From Nitrosotalea sp. (GTDB lineage Archaea > Thermoproteota > Nitrososphaeria > Nitrososphaerales > Nitrosopumilaceae), in NCBI GenBank assembly GCA_023252335.1, contig JAJPEA010000015.1:1-18665 (forward strand): DNA of 18,665 nucleotides. Reading direction: 5' to 3'. Below the pieces are notes generated by a model, which worked only from the letters and a program-made list of their open reading frames with translations, was not told the origin of the DNA and ran no database searches. Position 1 is the stretch's first letter. The number at the start of each line of letters is the position of its first letter. A program made the translations under genes and the position numbers. Below, one piece after another: positions 6,295-14,075 of the stretch.

Positions 6295-7971
6295 ATGGAG
6301 ATATCTAGCAGAAATGTAGTAGAGGGCCCGTCAAGGGCTCCCCATCGAGCCATGTACAAGGCAATGGGTTTAGACGATAACGATTTAGGAAAACCATTCA
6401 TCGGTGTATCCCACAGTGGAAACGAGGCAACCCCATGTAACATACATCTTGGAAGGTTGGCAACTCATGCCAAAGCAGGAGTTGAATCAGCAGGTGGTAC
6501 ACCAAGAGAATTTTCTACCATCGCAGTAAGTGACGGTATCGCAATGGGACATGAAGGTATGAAATCATCTCTTGTTAGCAGAGAAATTATTGCAGATTCA
6601 ATTGAGCTAATGGTTAGAGCACACCAGTATGACGGACTGGTTGGAATTGCAGGTTGTGACAAGAGTCTACCAGGTACAATGATGGGAATGGCTCGTCTTA
6701 ATTTGCCATCAGTTTTTGTATACGGTGGCACAATCATGCCAGGAATTTTTGAAGGAAAACAAGTTACAGTTCAAGATGTCTATGAAGCAGTAGGAGCATA
6801 CGATGCAGGAAATCTAACACTAGAAGCTTTGAAGAATTTAGAAAATGTAGCTTGTCCAAATTCAGGCTCTTGCGGTGGAATGTATACTGCAAATACAATG
6901 GCCTCAATTAGTGAAGCAATTGGAATAGCACTTCCAGGAAATGCATCCCCACCAGCAGAAGATCCAAGAAGAGAAAAAATGGTTTACGAGAGCGGCAAGG
7001 CCGTGATGAACTTACTTGAGACAGGAATCAGGCCAAAAGATATTTTGACATTTGAAGCATTTGAGAATGCAATCGTTGTAGCAAATGCCACAGGCGGGTC
7101 TACAAATGCAGTACTGCACTTGCTTGCACTATCTCGTGAGATTGGAGTAAAACTAACACTAGAAGATTTTGAAAGAATCAGAAGAAAGACGCCACACATC
7201 GCAGACATGAGACCGGGAGGAACATATGTCATGCTAGACCTTGACAAGATAGGTGGAATTCCATTGTTAATGAAGAGTCTACAAAAGAAAAATCTTATTC
7301 ATGAAAATGCCATGACTGTAACAGGTAAAACTGTAAAACAGAATCTTGATTCAATGCAGATACCATTTGATGCAAATCAAAAAGTGTTAAAATCAATCGA
7401 GTCTCCAATCCATGAAGTTGGAACTCTAACAATACTTAGGGGCTCACTTGCTCCAGACGGTGCCGTAGTCAAAGTTGCAGGTGTTCACACTAGAGAATTC
7501 AGAGGTAAAGCCAAAGTGTTTGACAGGGAAGAAGATGCGTTTGATGCAATATCGAAAAGACAAATAAAAGAACATGATATTGTCATAATAAGATATGAAG
7601 GTCCAAAAGGCGGACCTGGAATGCGAGAGATGCTTGGAGTCACGGCAGCCCTTGTTGGACAAAACTTGGGTGAAAAAGTTGCGCTGGTAACAGATGGAAG
7701 ATTTTCAGGTGCAACAAGAGGATTCATGATAGGCCATGTTGCCCCAGAGGCAGCAGTGGGTGGAAACATTGCACTTGTAAAAGAGGGCGATGAAATTATC
7801 ATCAACTTGGAGAAAAATACCATTGACTTGATGGTGCCAGAAAATGAAATGACACAAAGAAGAAAAGAATGGAGGCCAAGAAAGCCAAATTATGAAACAG
7901 GCGCTCTTGCAAAATTTGCATCCCTAGTGTCCTCTGCAGCAGAGGGTGCAATAACAAGACCAATCTGGTAA
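6295..7971 (+). CDS. ilvD: Dihydroxy-acid dehydratase
   Basis: IlvD dehydrates 2,3-dihydroxy-3-methylvalerate and 2,3-dihydroxyisovalerate to the 2-keto acid precursors of isoleucine, valine and leucine, using an Fe-S cluster and Mg2+. An in-frame GTG at 6286 exists, but the ATG at 6295 has the right distance from the TATA box and gives 558 aa starting MEISSRNVVEGPSRAPHR. Likely cluster ligands are C48 (EATPCNIHL), C121 (GCDKSLPGTMMG) and C193 (SGSCGGMYTANTM). D80 in SDGIAMGHEGM and the C-terminal DGRFSGATRGFMIGHVAPEA motif complete the family signature, and GPKGGPGMREM is also present. No other ilv or leu gene is adjacent. Identification is firm. Confidence 0.97.
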   Translation: MEISSRNVVEGPSRAPHRAMYKAMGLDDNDLGKPFIGVSHSGNEATPCNIHLGRLATHAKAGVESAGGTPREFSTIAVSDGIAMGHEGMKSSLVSREIIADSIELMVRAHQYDGLVGIAGCDKSLPGTMMGMARLNLPSVFVYGGTIMPGIFEGKQVTVQDVYEAVGAYDAGNLTLEALKNLENVACPNSGSCGGMYTANTMASISEAIGIALPGNASPPAEDPRREKMVYESGKAVMNLLETGIRPKDILTFEAFENAIVVANATGGSTNAVLHLLALSREIGVKLTLEDFERIRRKTPHIADMRPGGTYVMLDLDKIGGIPLLMKSLQKKNLIHENAMTVTGKTVKQNLDSMQIPFDANQKVLKSIESPIHEVGTLTILRGSLAPDGAVVKVAGVHTREFRGKAKVFDREEDAFDAISKRQIKEHDIVIIRYEGPKGGPGMREMLGVTAALVGQNLGEKVALVTDGRFSGATRGFMIGHVAPEAAVGGNIALVKEGDEIIINLEKNTIDLMVPENEMTQRRKEWRPRKPNYETGALAKFASLVSSAAEGAITRPIW

Positions 7972-7988
7972 AATTAGATTCTGAAAAA

Positions 7989-8204
7989 CTATTCTTGTGG
8001 AAAATGATACTGGCAGAATAGTCTCAGGTGCAGGCCTATTCTTTTTGCAGTAATAGACATTCCATCATCTAGACCCTTTTGACAGACAGTACAAGCTGCT
8101 TCAGATACAGTTGTGTGTACAACTGGCTTTTTCTTTGCAAAATACAAGTCCTGGTACAACAGCGATGTACTCCTTCCAAAGTCAGGAATTAGGATCTGAG
8201 ACAT
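7989..8204 (-). CDS. Small Cys/His protein, probable zinc binder
   Basis: The reading frame is open to a start at 8246, but the ATG at 8204 lies about 25 nt from a TATA box (8226-8233), so I start there (71 aa, beginning MSQILIPDFGRSTS). The N-terminal half looks beta or extended. The second half carries C38-x-x-C41, H59 and C64-x-x-H67 (LFCQYHF), a pattern able to hold one zinc ion. I do not recognise a named family. It could be a small nucleic-acid-binding or adaptor protein. Its 3' end lies 17 nt from the ilvD stop in convergent orientation, and its promoter region is shared with trpE, so it could be a local regulator. That is inference only. Confidence 0.7.
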   Translation of the reverse strand: MSQILIPDFGRSTSLLYQDLYFAKKKPVVHTTVSEAACTVCQKGLDDGMSITAKRIGLHLRLFCQYHFPQE

Positions 8205-8225
8205 GTTATCTATACACAAAGATCG

Positions 8226-8233
8226 CATATAAA
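8226..8233 (-). promoter_or_regulatory. TATA box of the 71-aa Cys/His gene
   Basis: The minus strand reads TTTATATG, centred about 25 nt before the ATG at 8204. This spacing is why the internal ATG was chosen over the upstream in-frame one. Confidence 0.6.
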
Positions 8234-8252
8234 GGTACCGTACCATACCGTA
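8234..8252. repeat. TACCG/TACCA tandem motif and dyad in the trpE upstream region
   Basis: GGTACCGTACCATACCGTA holds three 5-bp units TACCG-TACCA-TACCG (8236-8250). It also holds the dyad GGTAC-c-GTACC (8234-8244). It abuts the TATA box of the Cys/His gene and lies about 30 nt upstream of the trpE TATA box, so it could be an operator for either or both. Confidence 0.4.
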
Positions 8253-8275
8253 ATATGCCTAAACTGACGTGTGGC

Positions 8276-8288
8276 TTAATTTTAAATA
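8276..8288 (+). promoter_or_regulatory. TATA box of the trp operon
   Basis: TTAATTTTAAATA is the only TATA-like stretch before trpE. It is 20-24 nt from the GTG at 8303 and about 32 nt from the GTG at 8315, so it does not by itself settle the start. Confidence 0.5.
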
Positions 8289-8302
8289 GAGAGGTTGAAT
8301 GA

Positions 8303-9670
8303 GTGTGCTCATGGGTGGCCACATTTGGGCATTCAAGCCTTAAGATAATACCCCTAGACTATACTGGCTCCCAATTTGATCTGTACAACAAGATATCACG
8401 AGAATTTGAACATTCATTCTTCTTTGAATCACTTACTGGCCCAGAAGAACTAGCAGAAACATCGCTGATTGGTTTTGACCCATCAATAATCATCAAGGGG
8501 TATTTTGACAAGGTCGTACTACATTACAAAAGCGGGGGCTCGATGACCATTCAGACAAGTGACCCCTTGGCTGAAATAAAGAAATTGGTATACAGAGTAC
8601 CTGATCAAAAATACAGGTACGTCGGGGGTGCAGTTGGAATTATCAACTATGATGCAATTAGATTATGGGAGAGCATTCCAGACTCTCACAAGAATCCAGA
8701 CGAGCCACTGATGGAGTTTGGAATCTATACCGATGGAATTCTTTACGACAATAAAGAAAAAAGATCATTTTATTTTTATTATGATAAAAATAGAATCGAC
8801 CAAATACCATATGCTAATGTAGATTGTGGCAAGTTTACTGTATCAGAAATTTCTGAAAACTTAAACCAAGACAAATTTACAGAGATGGTAAAACAGGCAA
8901 AAAAATACATTCATGATGGAGACATTTTCCAAGTTGTACTTGCAAGAAAATTTAATTTTGATGCAGATGGGGACTATCTCAAAGTATACAAAGTTTTACG
9001 CCAGATAAATCCATCACCATATCTTTACCACATGAAACTAGGCAAGCGAACCATAATTGGTTCTAGTCCGGAGATGTTGTTACGCATTACAGGAAACCAA
9101 GTTGAGACGTTTCCAATTGCAGGTACAAGACCAGTTACAAACGATGAGAGAAAAAATGAGGAACTGAAAAACGAGTTGTTACATGATGAAAAAGAACTTG
9201 CCGAGCACACCATGCTAGTAGACCTTGGCAGAAATGACATTGGTCGAGTGTGCAAATATGGCTCTGTCCATGTCAAAGAACTAATGGCAGTAAAAAAATT
9301 CAGCCACGTGCAACATATTGTAACTCATGTGGTTGGAACTTTGGATAAAAAATATGACATGTATGATGCCATGAAAGCAGTCTTTCCAGCAGGAACAGTA
9401 TCAGGTGCACCAAAGATACGAGCAATGGAGATAATTGACGAGCTTGAACCAGATGCGCGAGGACCATACGCTGGAGCAATAGGATATTTTTCATTCAACG
9501 GTTGCTGTGATTTTGCAATTGGAATAAGAAGCATATTCATGAACGGATCAAAGGGTTTCATCCAGACCGGAGCAGGAATTGTGACAGATTCTGTTGCACA
9601 AAATGAATGGATGGAGACAGAGCACAAGGCAAACGCAATGATTACAGCGCTCAAGGAGGCAACAAGATGA
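8303..9670 (+). CDS. trpE: Anthranilate synthase component I
   Basis: TrpE converts chorismate plus ammonia (from TrpG) to anthranilate, the first step of tryptophan synthesis. The chorismate-binding domain is complete: FPIAGTRPVTNDERKNEEL, HTMLVDLGRNDIGRV, FPAGTVSGAPKIRAMEIIDE and GPYAGAIGYFSFNG. The N-terminal FFESLTGPEE resembles the ESx feedback-inhibition motif. The stop codon TGA at 8300-8302 forces the start to GTG at 8303 (455 aa) or GTG at 8315. Family similarity begins only near KIIPLDY, so the first dozen residues are uncertain. A separate ATG at 8299 opens a 14-codon +1-frame ORF across this start. The gene leads an operon with trpG, joined by an ATGA overlap. Confidence 0.95.
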   Translation: MCSWVATFGHSSLKIIPLDYTGSQFDLYNKISREFEHSFFFESLTGPEELAETSLIGFDPSIIIKGYFDKVVLHYKSGGSMTIQTSDPLAEIKKLVYRVPDQKYRYVGGAVGIINYDAIRLWESIPDSHKNPDEPLMEFGIYTDGILYDNKEKRSFYFYYDKNRIDQIPYANVDCGKFTVSEISENLNQDKFTEMVKQAKKYIHDGDIFQVVLARKFNFDADGDYLKVYKVLRQINPSPYLYHMKLGKRTIIGSSPEMLLRITGNQVETFPIAGTRPVTNDERKNEELKNELLHDEKELAEHTMLVDLGRNDIGRVCKYGSVHVKELMAVKKFSHVQHIVTHVVGTLDKKYDMYDAMKAVFPAGTVSGAPKIRAMEIIDELEPDARGPYAGAIGYFSFNGCCDFAIGIRSIFMNGSKGFIQTGAGIVTDSVAQNEWMETEHKANAMITALKEATR

Positions 9671-10254
9671 AATTCTTGATAATTGACAATTACGATTCAT
9701 TTGTGTACAATATAGCCCAGTTGCTTGGAGAGCTAAATGTCGAGTCGGATGTAATCAGAAACGACAAGGTAACAATTGATGACATCAAAAAAGGAAACTA
9801 TGATGCAATAATAATTTCACCAGGGCCTGGAACACCAGAAGACGAGAAATATTTTGGAATATGCACCAAGGTAATCCGGGAACTAGGACCCACAAAACCA
9901 ATACTTGGAGTATGTCTTGGCCACCAAGGAATCATACATGCATTTGGCGGCAAGGTTGTAAACGCCGGAAATGTAAGACATGGAAAGACAAGCCCTGTTG
10001 AATATACAAAGTCTCCACTCTTTGAAGGAGTACAAAATCCATTTCGGGCAACACGGTATCATTCACTTGTAGGGGACAAGACCATCATTCCAGACGACCT
10101 TGAGATAACAGCAGTTGCTCAAGACGACAAGGAGATAATGGCAATTAGACACAAAAAATATCTAATCGAGGGAGTCCAGTTCCACCCCGAATCAATTATG
10201 ACTAGCGAGGGCAAGAAGATCCTAGGCAACTTTATCAAACAGGTGCAGAAATGA
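9667..10254 (+). CDS. trpG: Anthranilate synthase component II (glutamine amidotransferase)
   Basis: TrpG hydrolyses glutamine and channels ammonia to TrpE. The ATG at 9667 overlaps the trpE stop (ATGA) and is preceded by AAGGAGG, so it is preferred over an upstream in-frame ATG inside trpE. The 195 aa are one class-I amidotransferase domain: the oxyanion-loop motif PGPG (52-55), nucleophile C83 in GVCLGHQGI, and the H173/E175 pair in VQFHPESIM. The anthranilate-specific HGKTSP motif (105-110) separates it from other amidotransferases, although aminodeoxychorismate synthase subunits look alike. The trp context decides for TrpG. It overlaps trpD by 4 nt. Confidence 0.97.
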   Translation: MKFLIIDNYDSFVYNIAQLLGELNVESDVIRNDKVTIDDIKKGNYDAIIISPGPGTPEDEKYFGICTKVIRELGPTKPILGVCLGHQGIIHAFGGKVVNAGNVRHGKTSPVEYTKSPLFEGVQNPFRATRYHSLVGDKTIIPDDLEITAVAQDDKEIMAIRHKKYLIEGVQFHPESIMTSEGKKILGNFIKQVQK

Positions 10255-11294
10255 TCACAGAATATATCACAAAAATGTCAAGTAGAAATCTCAGCCGTGA
10301 TGAAATGTCCGCAGTCATGTATGAGATATTGACTGGCAAAGTTTCAGTTGACGATACCACAAGTTTTCTTGGTGCACTGACACAAAAGGGAGAGACTGAC
10401 CAAGAACTTGTTGCAATGCTTGACAATATGCAACAAAATGCAATACACATACACCCAAAGATAAATCAAAACATAATCGACGTGTGCGGAACTGGGGGAG
10501 ACAGCATGCACACATTCAACATTTCAACTACTGCATCATTTGTGATTGCAGCATCAGGAGTCGTAGTTGCAAAACATGGAAACAGGTCAGTCTCTGGCAC
10601 AAGTGGAAGCGCAGACATTTTTGAATATTTTGGATACAACCTGAATATGGAACCTGCCCAAGTTCAGGAAATAATTGAAAAGTTTGGAATTGGATTCATG
10701 TTTGCGCCCAAGTTTAATCCTGCCATGAAAAATGTTGCCGAAGCAAGAAAACGCCTAGGCAAGAGAACTGCATTCAACTTGCTTGGTCCGCTGTGCAATC
10801 CGGCTCAGGTCAAACACCAACTTGTAGGGGTGTATTCAAAAGAATACCTTGGTCGTGTCGTTTCTCTTTTAGAATCAAGAGGGGCTGTAAGTGTGATGGC
10901 AGTAATTTCTGAAGATGGGCTTGATGAATTGTCTACAACGTCTAAAAATTACATTTATCAACTAAACAAGGGTGAGGTCACAAGCTCTGTACTAGACCCT
11001 GCAGAACTTGGTTTGACCAAGGCCAAGATATCTGATCTTCAGATCTTGACAAGAGATGAGGCGATAAGCGCTTTTGTTACAGTTCTTGATGGAACTGCCA
11101 AAAAATCAATGATAGAAATAACTGCACTCAATGCAGCAGCTGGATTGATTGTTGGAAGGTTTTCAGAGAAATTTGACGAGGCATTAGAGATTTCACTCCA
11201 ATCAATTAAAAATGGCAATGCATACAATCTCTTCAAAGACTTTGTAAAACATTGTGGAGATATAACAAAGCTGGAGGCTTTTGAGAAAAAATGA
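10251..11294 (+). CDS. trpD: Anthranilate phosphoribosyltransferase
   Basis: TrpD transfers the phosphoribosyl group of PRPP to anthranilate. At 347 aa it is a normal stand-alone enzyme, not fused to TrpG. Family motifs are DVCGTGGDSMHTFNIST (PRPP/Mg binding, GTGGD 80-84), VVAKHGNRSVSGTSGSAD (anthranilate and PRPP contacts around 106-122) and RTAFNLLGPLCNPA. The ATG lies in an ATGA overlap with trpG, with AGGTG a few nt upstream as the ribosome site. The 3' end again overlaps the next gene as ATGA. Nothing is missing or unusual. Confidence 0.97.
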   Translation: MITEYITKMSSRNLSRDEMSAVMYEILTGKVSVDDTTSFLGALTQKGETDQELVAMLDNMQQNAIHIHPKINQNIIDVCGTGGDSMHTFNISTTASFVIAASGVVVAKHGNRSVSGTSGSADIFEYFGYNLNMEPAQVQEIIEKFGIGFMFAPKFNPAMKNVAEARKRLGKRTAFNLLGPLCNPAQVKHQLVGVYSKEYLGRVVSLLESRGAVSVMAVISEDGLDELSTTSKNYIYQLNKGEVTSSVLDPAELGLTKAKISDLQILTRDEAISAFVTVLDGTAKKSMIEITALNAAAGLIVGRFSEKFDEALEISLQSIKNGNAYNLFKDFVKHCGDITKLEAFEKK

Positions 11295-12064
11295 AAGACA
11301 TGCTAGAAAAACTTGCCAAGAACTCACAGCAGGCAATACAAGATGGGACGTACGAGATAGATTACAAGACACCAAAATCAAAACATGATCTAGTCAGTCA
11401 AATCAAAAACAACAAACATGCTTCATTGATAACCGAAGTAAAATTTTCATCACCATCACTTGGCAACATACGAGATGTATCAGATCCCGTTATAATTGCA
11501 AATCAGATGGTAGAGGGGGGTGCAATGGGATTGTCAGTTCTGACGCAACCATACTTGTTTAATGGCTCACCAGATTATTTTACAGAGATTAGAAAAAAGA
11601 TCAAGGTACCATTACTGATGAAAGACATTATAGTGGACAAGATACAAATCGATGCAGCAGAAAAACTAGGTGCAGATGTGATTCTTTTGATTCAAGCAAT
11701 ATTTGACAAGAAATTTGCAAAAGATATTGACGAGTTTGTATCATATGCACACAAAAAGCATCTGCTAGTATTGCTTGAATCTCACACAAAAATAGAGTTT
11801 ACAAATTCTACAAAGACAAAAGCAGACATACTTGGCATAAACAACCGCAACCTAGACACTCTAGAGATTGACCTTGATACTACCAAATCCATACTAAAAA
11901 ACAGAGATGAAAAGCGAATCATAATATCAGAAAGCGGGGTCGAGTCTCCAAAAGACATCAAGTTTTTGGACAAGTGTGGTGCAGACGCTTTCTTGGTTGG
12001 CAGTAGCATAATGAAGAGTAGAGATATCAAGGGACTAGTGTCAGAGTTGGTGTCAGCAATATGA
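11291..12064 (+). CDS. trpC: Indole-3-glycerol phosphate synthase
   Basis: TrpC cyclises and decarboxylates CdRP to indole-3-glycerol phosphate in a (beta/alpha)8 barrel. The 257-aa length is that of a single-function enzyme with no fused TrpF domain. Matches to family active-site positions are E49 and K51 in TEVKFSSPS, K111 in LLMKDIIVDK, E163 in LLESH, N184 in LGINNRNLDT and S215 in SESGVESP, with the phosphate loop AFLVGSS. The usual KRRSPS loop is KFSSPS here and LRKDF is LMKDI. The key lysines are kept, so activity is expected. It sits between trpD and trpB with 4-nt overlaps, where trpF is often found in other operons. Confidence 0.96.
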   Translation: MKDMLEKLAKNSQQAIQDGTYEIDYKTPKSKHDLVSQIKNNKHASLITEVKFSSPSLGNIRDVSDPVIIANQMVEGGAMGLSVLTQPYLFNGSPDYFTEIRKKIKVPLLMKDIIVDKIQIDAAEKLGADVILLIQAIFDKKFAKDIDEFVSYAHKKHLLVLLESHTKIEFTNSTKTKADILGINNRNLDTLEIDLDTTKSILKNRDEKRIIISESGVESPKDIKFLDKCGADAFLVGSSIMKSRDIKGLVSELVSAI

Positions 12065-13263
12065 AACTCAAATATCCCAAGAATGGCAAATTTGGAGAGT
12101 TTGGTGGAAGTTACATTCCTGAAACCCTGGTTCCTGCAGTAGAGGAACTAGAGCAGGCATATCTGAAATACAAGGATGATCCAGAATTTAAAAAAGAATT
12201 ACAATATTACCTGACCCAGTATGCTGGCAGACCCACTCCGCTGTATCTGGCCAAGAATTTGACAAAATTTGCAGGCGGTGCAAAAATCTACCTCAAAAGA
12301 GAGGACTTGTTGCACGGAGGAGCTCACAAGATTAACAACACATTGGGCCAGGGCCTTCTTGCAAAGAGAATGAAGAAAAAGAGAATCATTGCAGAGACAG
12401 GCGCAGGACAACACGGAGTTGCAACTGCCATGGCATGCTCTGTACTTGGAATGAATGGTGAGGTATACATGGGTTACAAGGACACGGAAAGACAAAAGCT
12501 AAATGTATTTAGAATGAATTTGCTTGGCACCAAAGTTCATCCAGTAAAAGAAGGGACACAGACCCTAAAGGATGCAATCAATGAGGCCATACGAGATTGG
12601 ATTACAAATGTAAAATCAACATACTATCTTTTAGGGTCTGCAGTAGGCCCACACCCATACCCAGTGATGGTAAGAGATTTCCAGTCAGTCATAGGAGATG
12701 AGATTCTAGTCCAGATGAAAAAACTTGAAAAGAAATCTCCTGATTCTGTTGTAGCATGTGTTGGAGGAGGGTCTAATGCCATTGGAACATTTTATCCGTT
12801 AATTGATGAAGATACCAAAATGTTTGGAGTAGAAGCTGGCGGTGAGGGAATTAAAAGCGGTCACCACTCTGCAACCCTAGTTGGAGGATCAAAAGGAATT
12901 CTCCACGGCATGCTAACATATCTTTTACAAGACGATGAAGGACAAATTAGTGAAACACATAGTGTATCTGCAGGACTAGACTATCCAGGAGTTGGTCCTG
13001 AGCACTCGTATCTAAAAGATGCAAAGAGAGTCAAGTATGATGCAGTAAATGACAAGGAGGCAATAGATGCATTTCTCTTGCTTTCAAAACATGAGGGAAT
13101 CATACCAGCATTAGAATCGGCTCATGCAATTGCATATGCAATAAAAATTGCAAGAAACATGCCAAAGAGTGAAAGTATTGTTGTAACATTATCAGGCAGG
13201 GGAGACAAGGATGTTGAAGAAGTTGGGAGATATTTGAGTAAAAATGTCAAGAATAAAAACTAA
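12061..13263 (+). CDS. trpB: Tryptophan synthase beta subunit
   Basis: TrpB condenses indole and L-serine to tryptophan with PLP. The 400-aa length, the start FGEFGGSYIPETL and the motif LLHGGAHKINNTLGQ place it in the TrpB1 class that pairs with TrpA. The PLP lysine is K90 (HGGAHKINN). The phosphate loop is VGGGSNAIG and the C-terminal LSGRGDKD contacts the cofactor. The communication-domain region GAGQHGVATA (indole/serine site) is intact. It starts in an ATGA overlap with trpC, and its last 20 nt overlap the start of trpA, consistent with balanced expression of the complex. Confidence 0.98.
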   Translation: MKLKYPKNGKFGEFGGSYIPETLVPAVEELEQAYLKYKDDPEFKKELQYYLTQYAGRPTPLYLAKNLTKFAGGAKIYLKREDLLHGGAHKINNTLGQGLLAKRMKKKRIIAETGAGQHGVATAMACSVLGMNGEVYMGYKDTERQKLNVFRMNLLGTKVHPVKEGTQTLKDAINEAIRDWITNVKSTYYLLGSAVGPHPYPVMVRDFQSVIGDEILVQMKKLEKKSPDSVVACVGGGSNAIGTFYPLIDEDTKMFGVEAGGEGIKSGHHSATLVGGSKGILHGMLTYLLQDDEGQISETHSVSAGLDYPGVGPEHSYLKDAKRVKYDAVNDKEAIDAFLLLSKHEGIIPALESAHAIAYAIKIARNMPKSESIVVTLSGRGDKDVEEVGRYLSKNVKNKN

Positions 13264-14050
13264 GTTCCAAGATTTGCAGTCAAAGAACCAAAAAGCCTTG
13301 GTGACATACATCATGGCAGGATTTCCAAGTGAGAAAGATACGCTTTCAGCAGTCAAAGGACTGGTAAAAGGCGGTGCTGACATCATTGAACTTGGGATGC
13401 CATTTTCAGACCCCTTGGCAGATGGGCCTGTAATCCAAAACGCTGGATTTCAGGCATTACAAAAAGGCATGAATCTTGACAAGTTTCTAGGACTGGTAAA
13501 AAAAATCCGCAAAGAGACAGACCTGCCACTAGTTTTGATGACATATACAAACATCTTGTACAAGCATGGATATGACAAGTTCATAGCTACCGTAAAAAGT
13601 GCAGGAATTGACGGACTGATACTGCCTGACATGTCAATTAACGAGTCAAAAGAGTTTTTGCAAGCAGCCAAGAAAAACAAGATGGATGTAATATTTTTGA
13701 TATCACCAAACACTGCACCAGATAGAATTAAAAAAATTGCAGATTCATCATCAGGGTTTCTGTATCTAGTATCAGTATTTGGAACAACCGGAGGACAGCA
13801 ACAATTTCAAAACTATACCACAACTGCAATTAAAAATACCAAAAAGATACTTGGTGGGAAAATTCCACTAGGTGTAGGATTTGGAGTAAGCAACCCGGAA
13901 CAGGCAAGATTCATAATAAAATCAGGGGCAGATGCAATAATTGTAGGAAGTGCATTTTTGAGGCTGATGGAAAATACCGTTGCAAAAAAGATCGAAGACA
14001 AGATTGGACAGTTTACATCCAGTCTAAAAAAAGCCACAATCACAGAATAA
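13244..14050 (+). CDS. trpA: Tryptophan synthase alpha subunit
   Basis: TrpA cleaves indole-3-glycerol phosphate and delivers indole to TrpB. The 268-aa barrel has the catalytic pair at the classical numbering, E49 in IIELGMPFSDP and D60 in LADGPVIQ. The loop is LILPDMS, then LVSVFGTTG (the usual form is YLLSRxGVTG, so the loop is somewhat divergent), with phosphate-binding GVGFGVSNPEQ and ADAIIVGSAF. The ATG at 13244 lies 20 nt inside trpB; a shorter start would cut the first helix (KFQDLQSKNQKALV). It is the last trp gene, and pyrG begins 25 nt later. Confidence 0.97.
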   Translation: MSRIKTKFQDLQSKNQKALVTYIMAGFPSEKDTLSAVKGLVKGGADIIELGMPFSDPLADGPVIQNAGFQALQKGMNLDKFLGLVKKIRKETDLPLVLMTYTNILYKHGYDKFIATVKSAGIDGLILPDMSINESKEFLQAAKKNKMDVIFLISPNTAPDRIKKIADSSSGFLYLVSVFGTTGGQQQFQNYTTTAIKNTKKILGGKIPLGVGFGVSNPEQARFIIKSGADAIIVGSAFLRLMENTVAKKIEDKIGQFTSSLKKATITE

Positions 14051-14061
14051 GAAATAAAAGG
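14051..14061 (+). promoter_or_regulatory. Possible TATA box before pyrG
   Basis: GAAATAAAAGG lies in the 25-nt gap after trpA. Its centre is 20 nt from the ATG at 14076 and 26 nt from the in-frame ATG at 14082. It may give pyrG its own leaderless transcript, or pyrG may simply be read through from trpA. Confidence 0.35.
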
Positions 14062-14075
14062 ATCTCAAATCCATC

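Noticed and set aside
8111..8302. Plus-strand ORF of 63 aa upstream of trpE
   Set aside because: It lies antisense to the Cys/His gene and over both promoters, with no family pattern.
9607..9666. Longer trpG starting inside trpE
   Set aside because: The ATG at 9667 has an AGGAGG site, an ATGA overlap and the standard family N-terminus MKFLIIDNYDSF.
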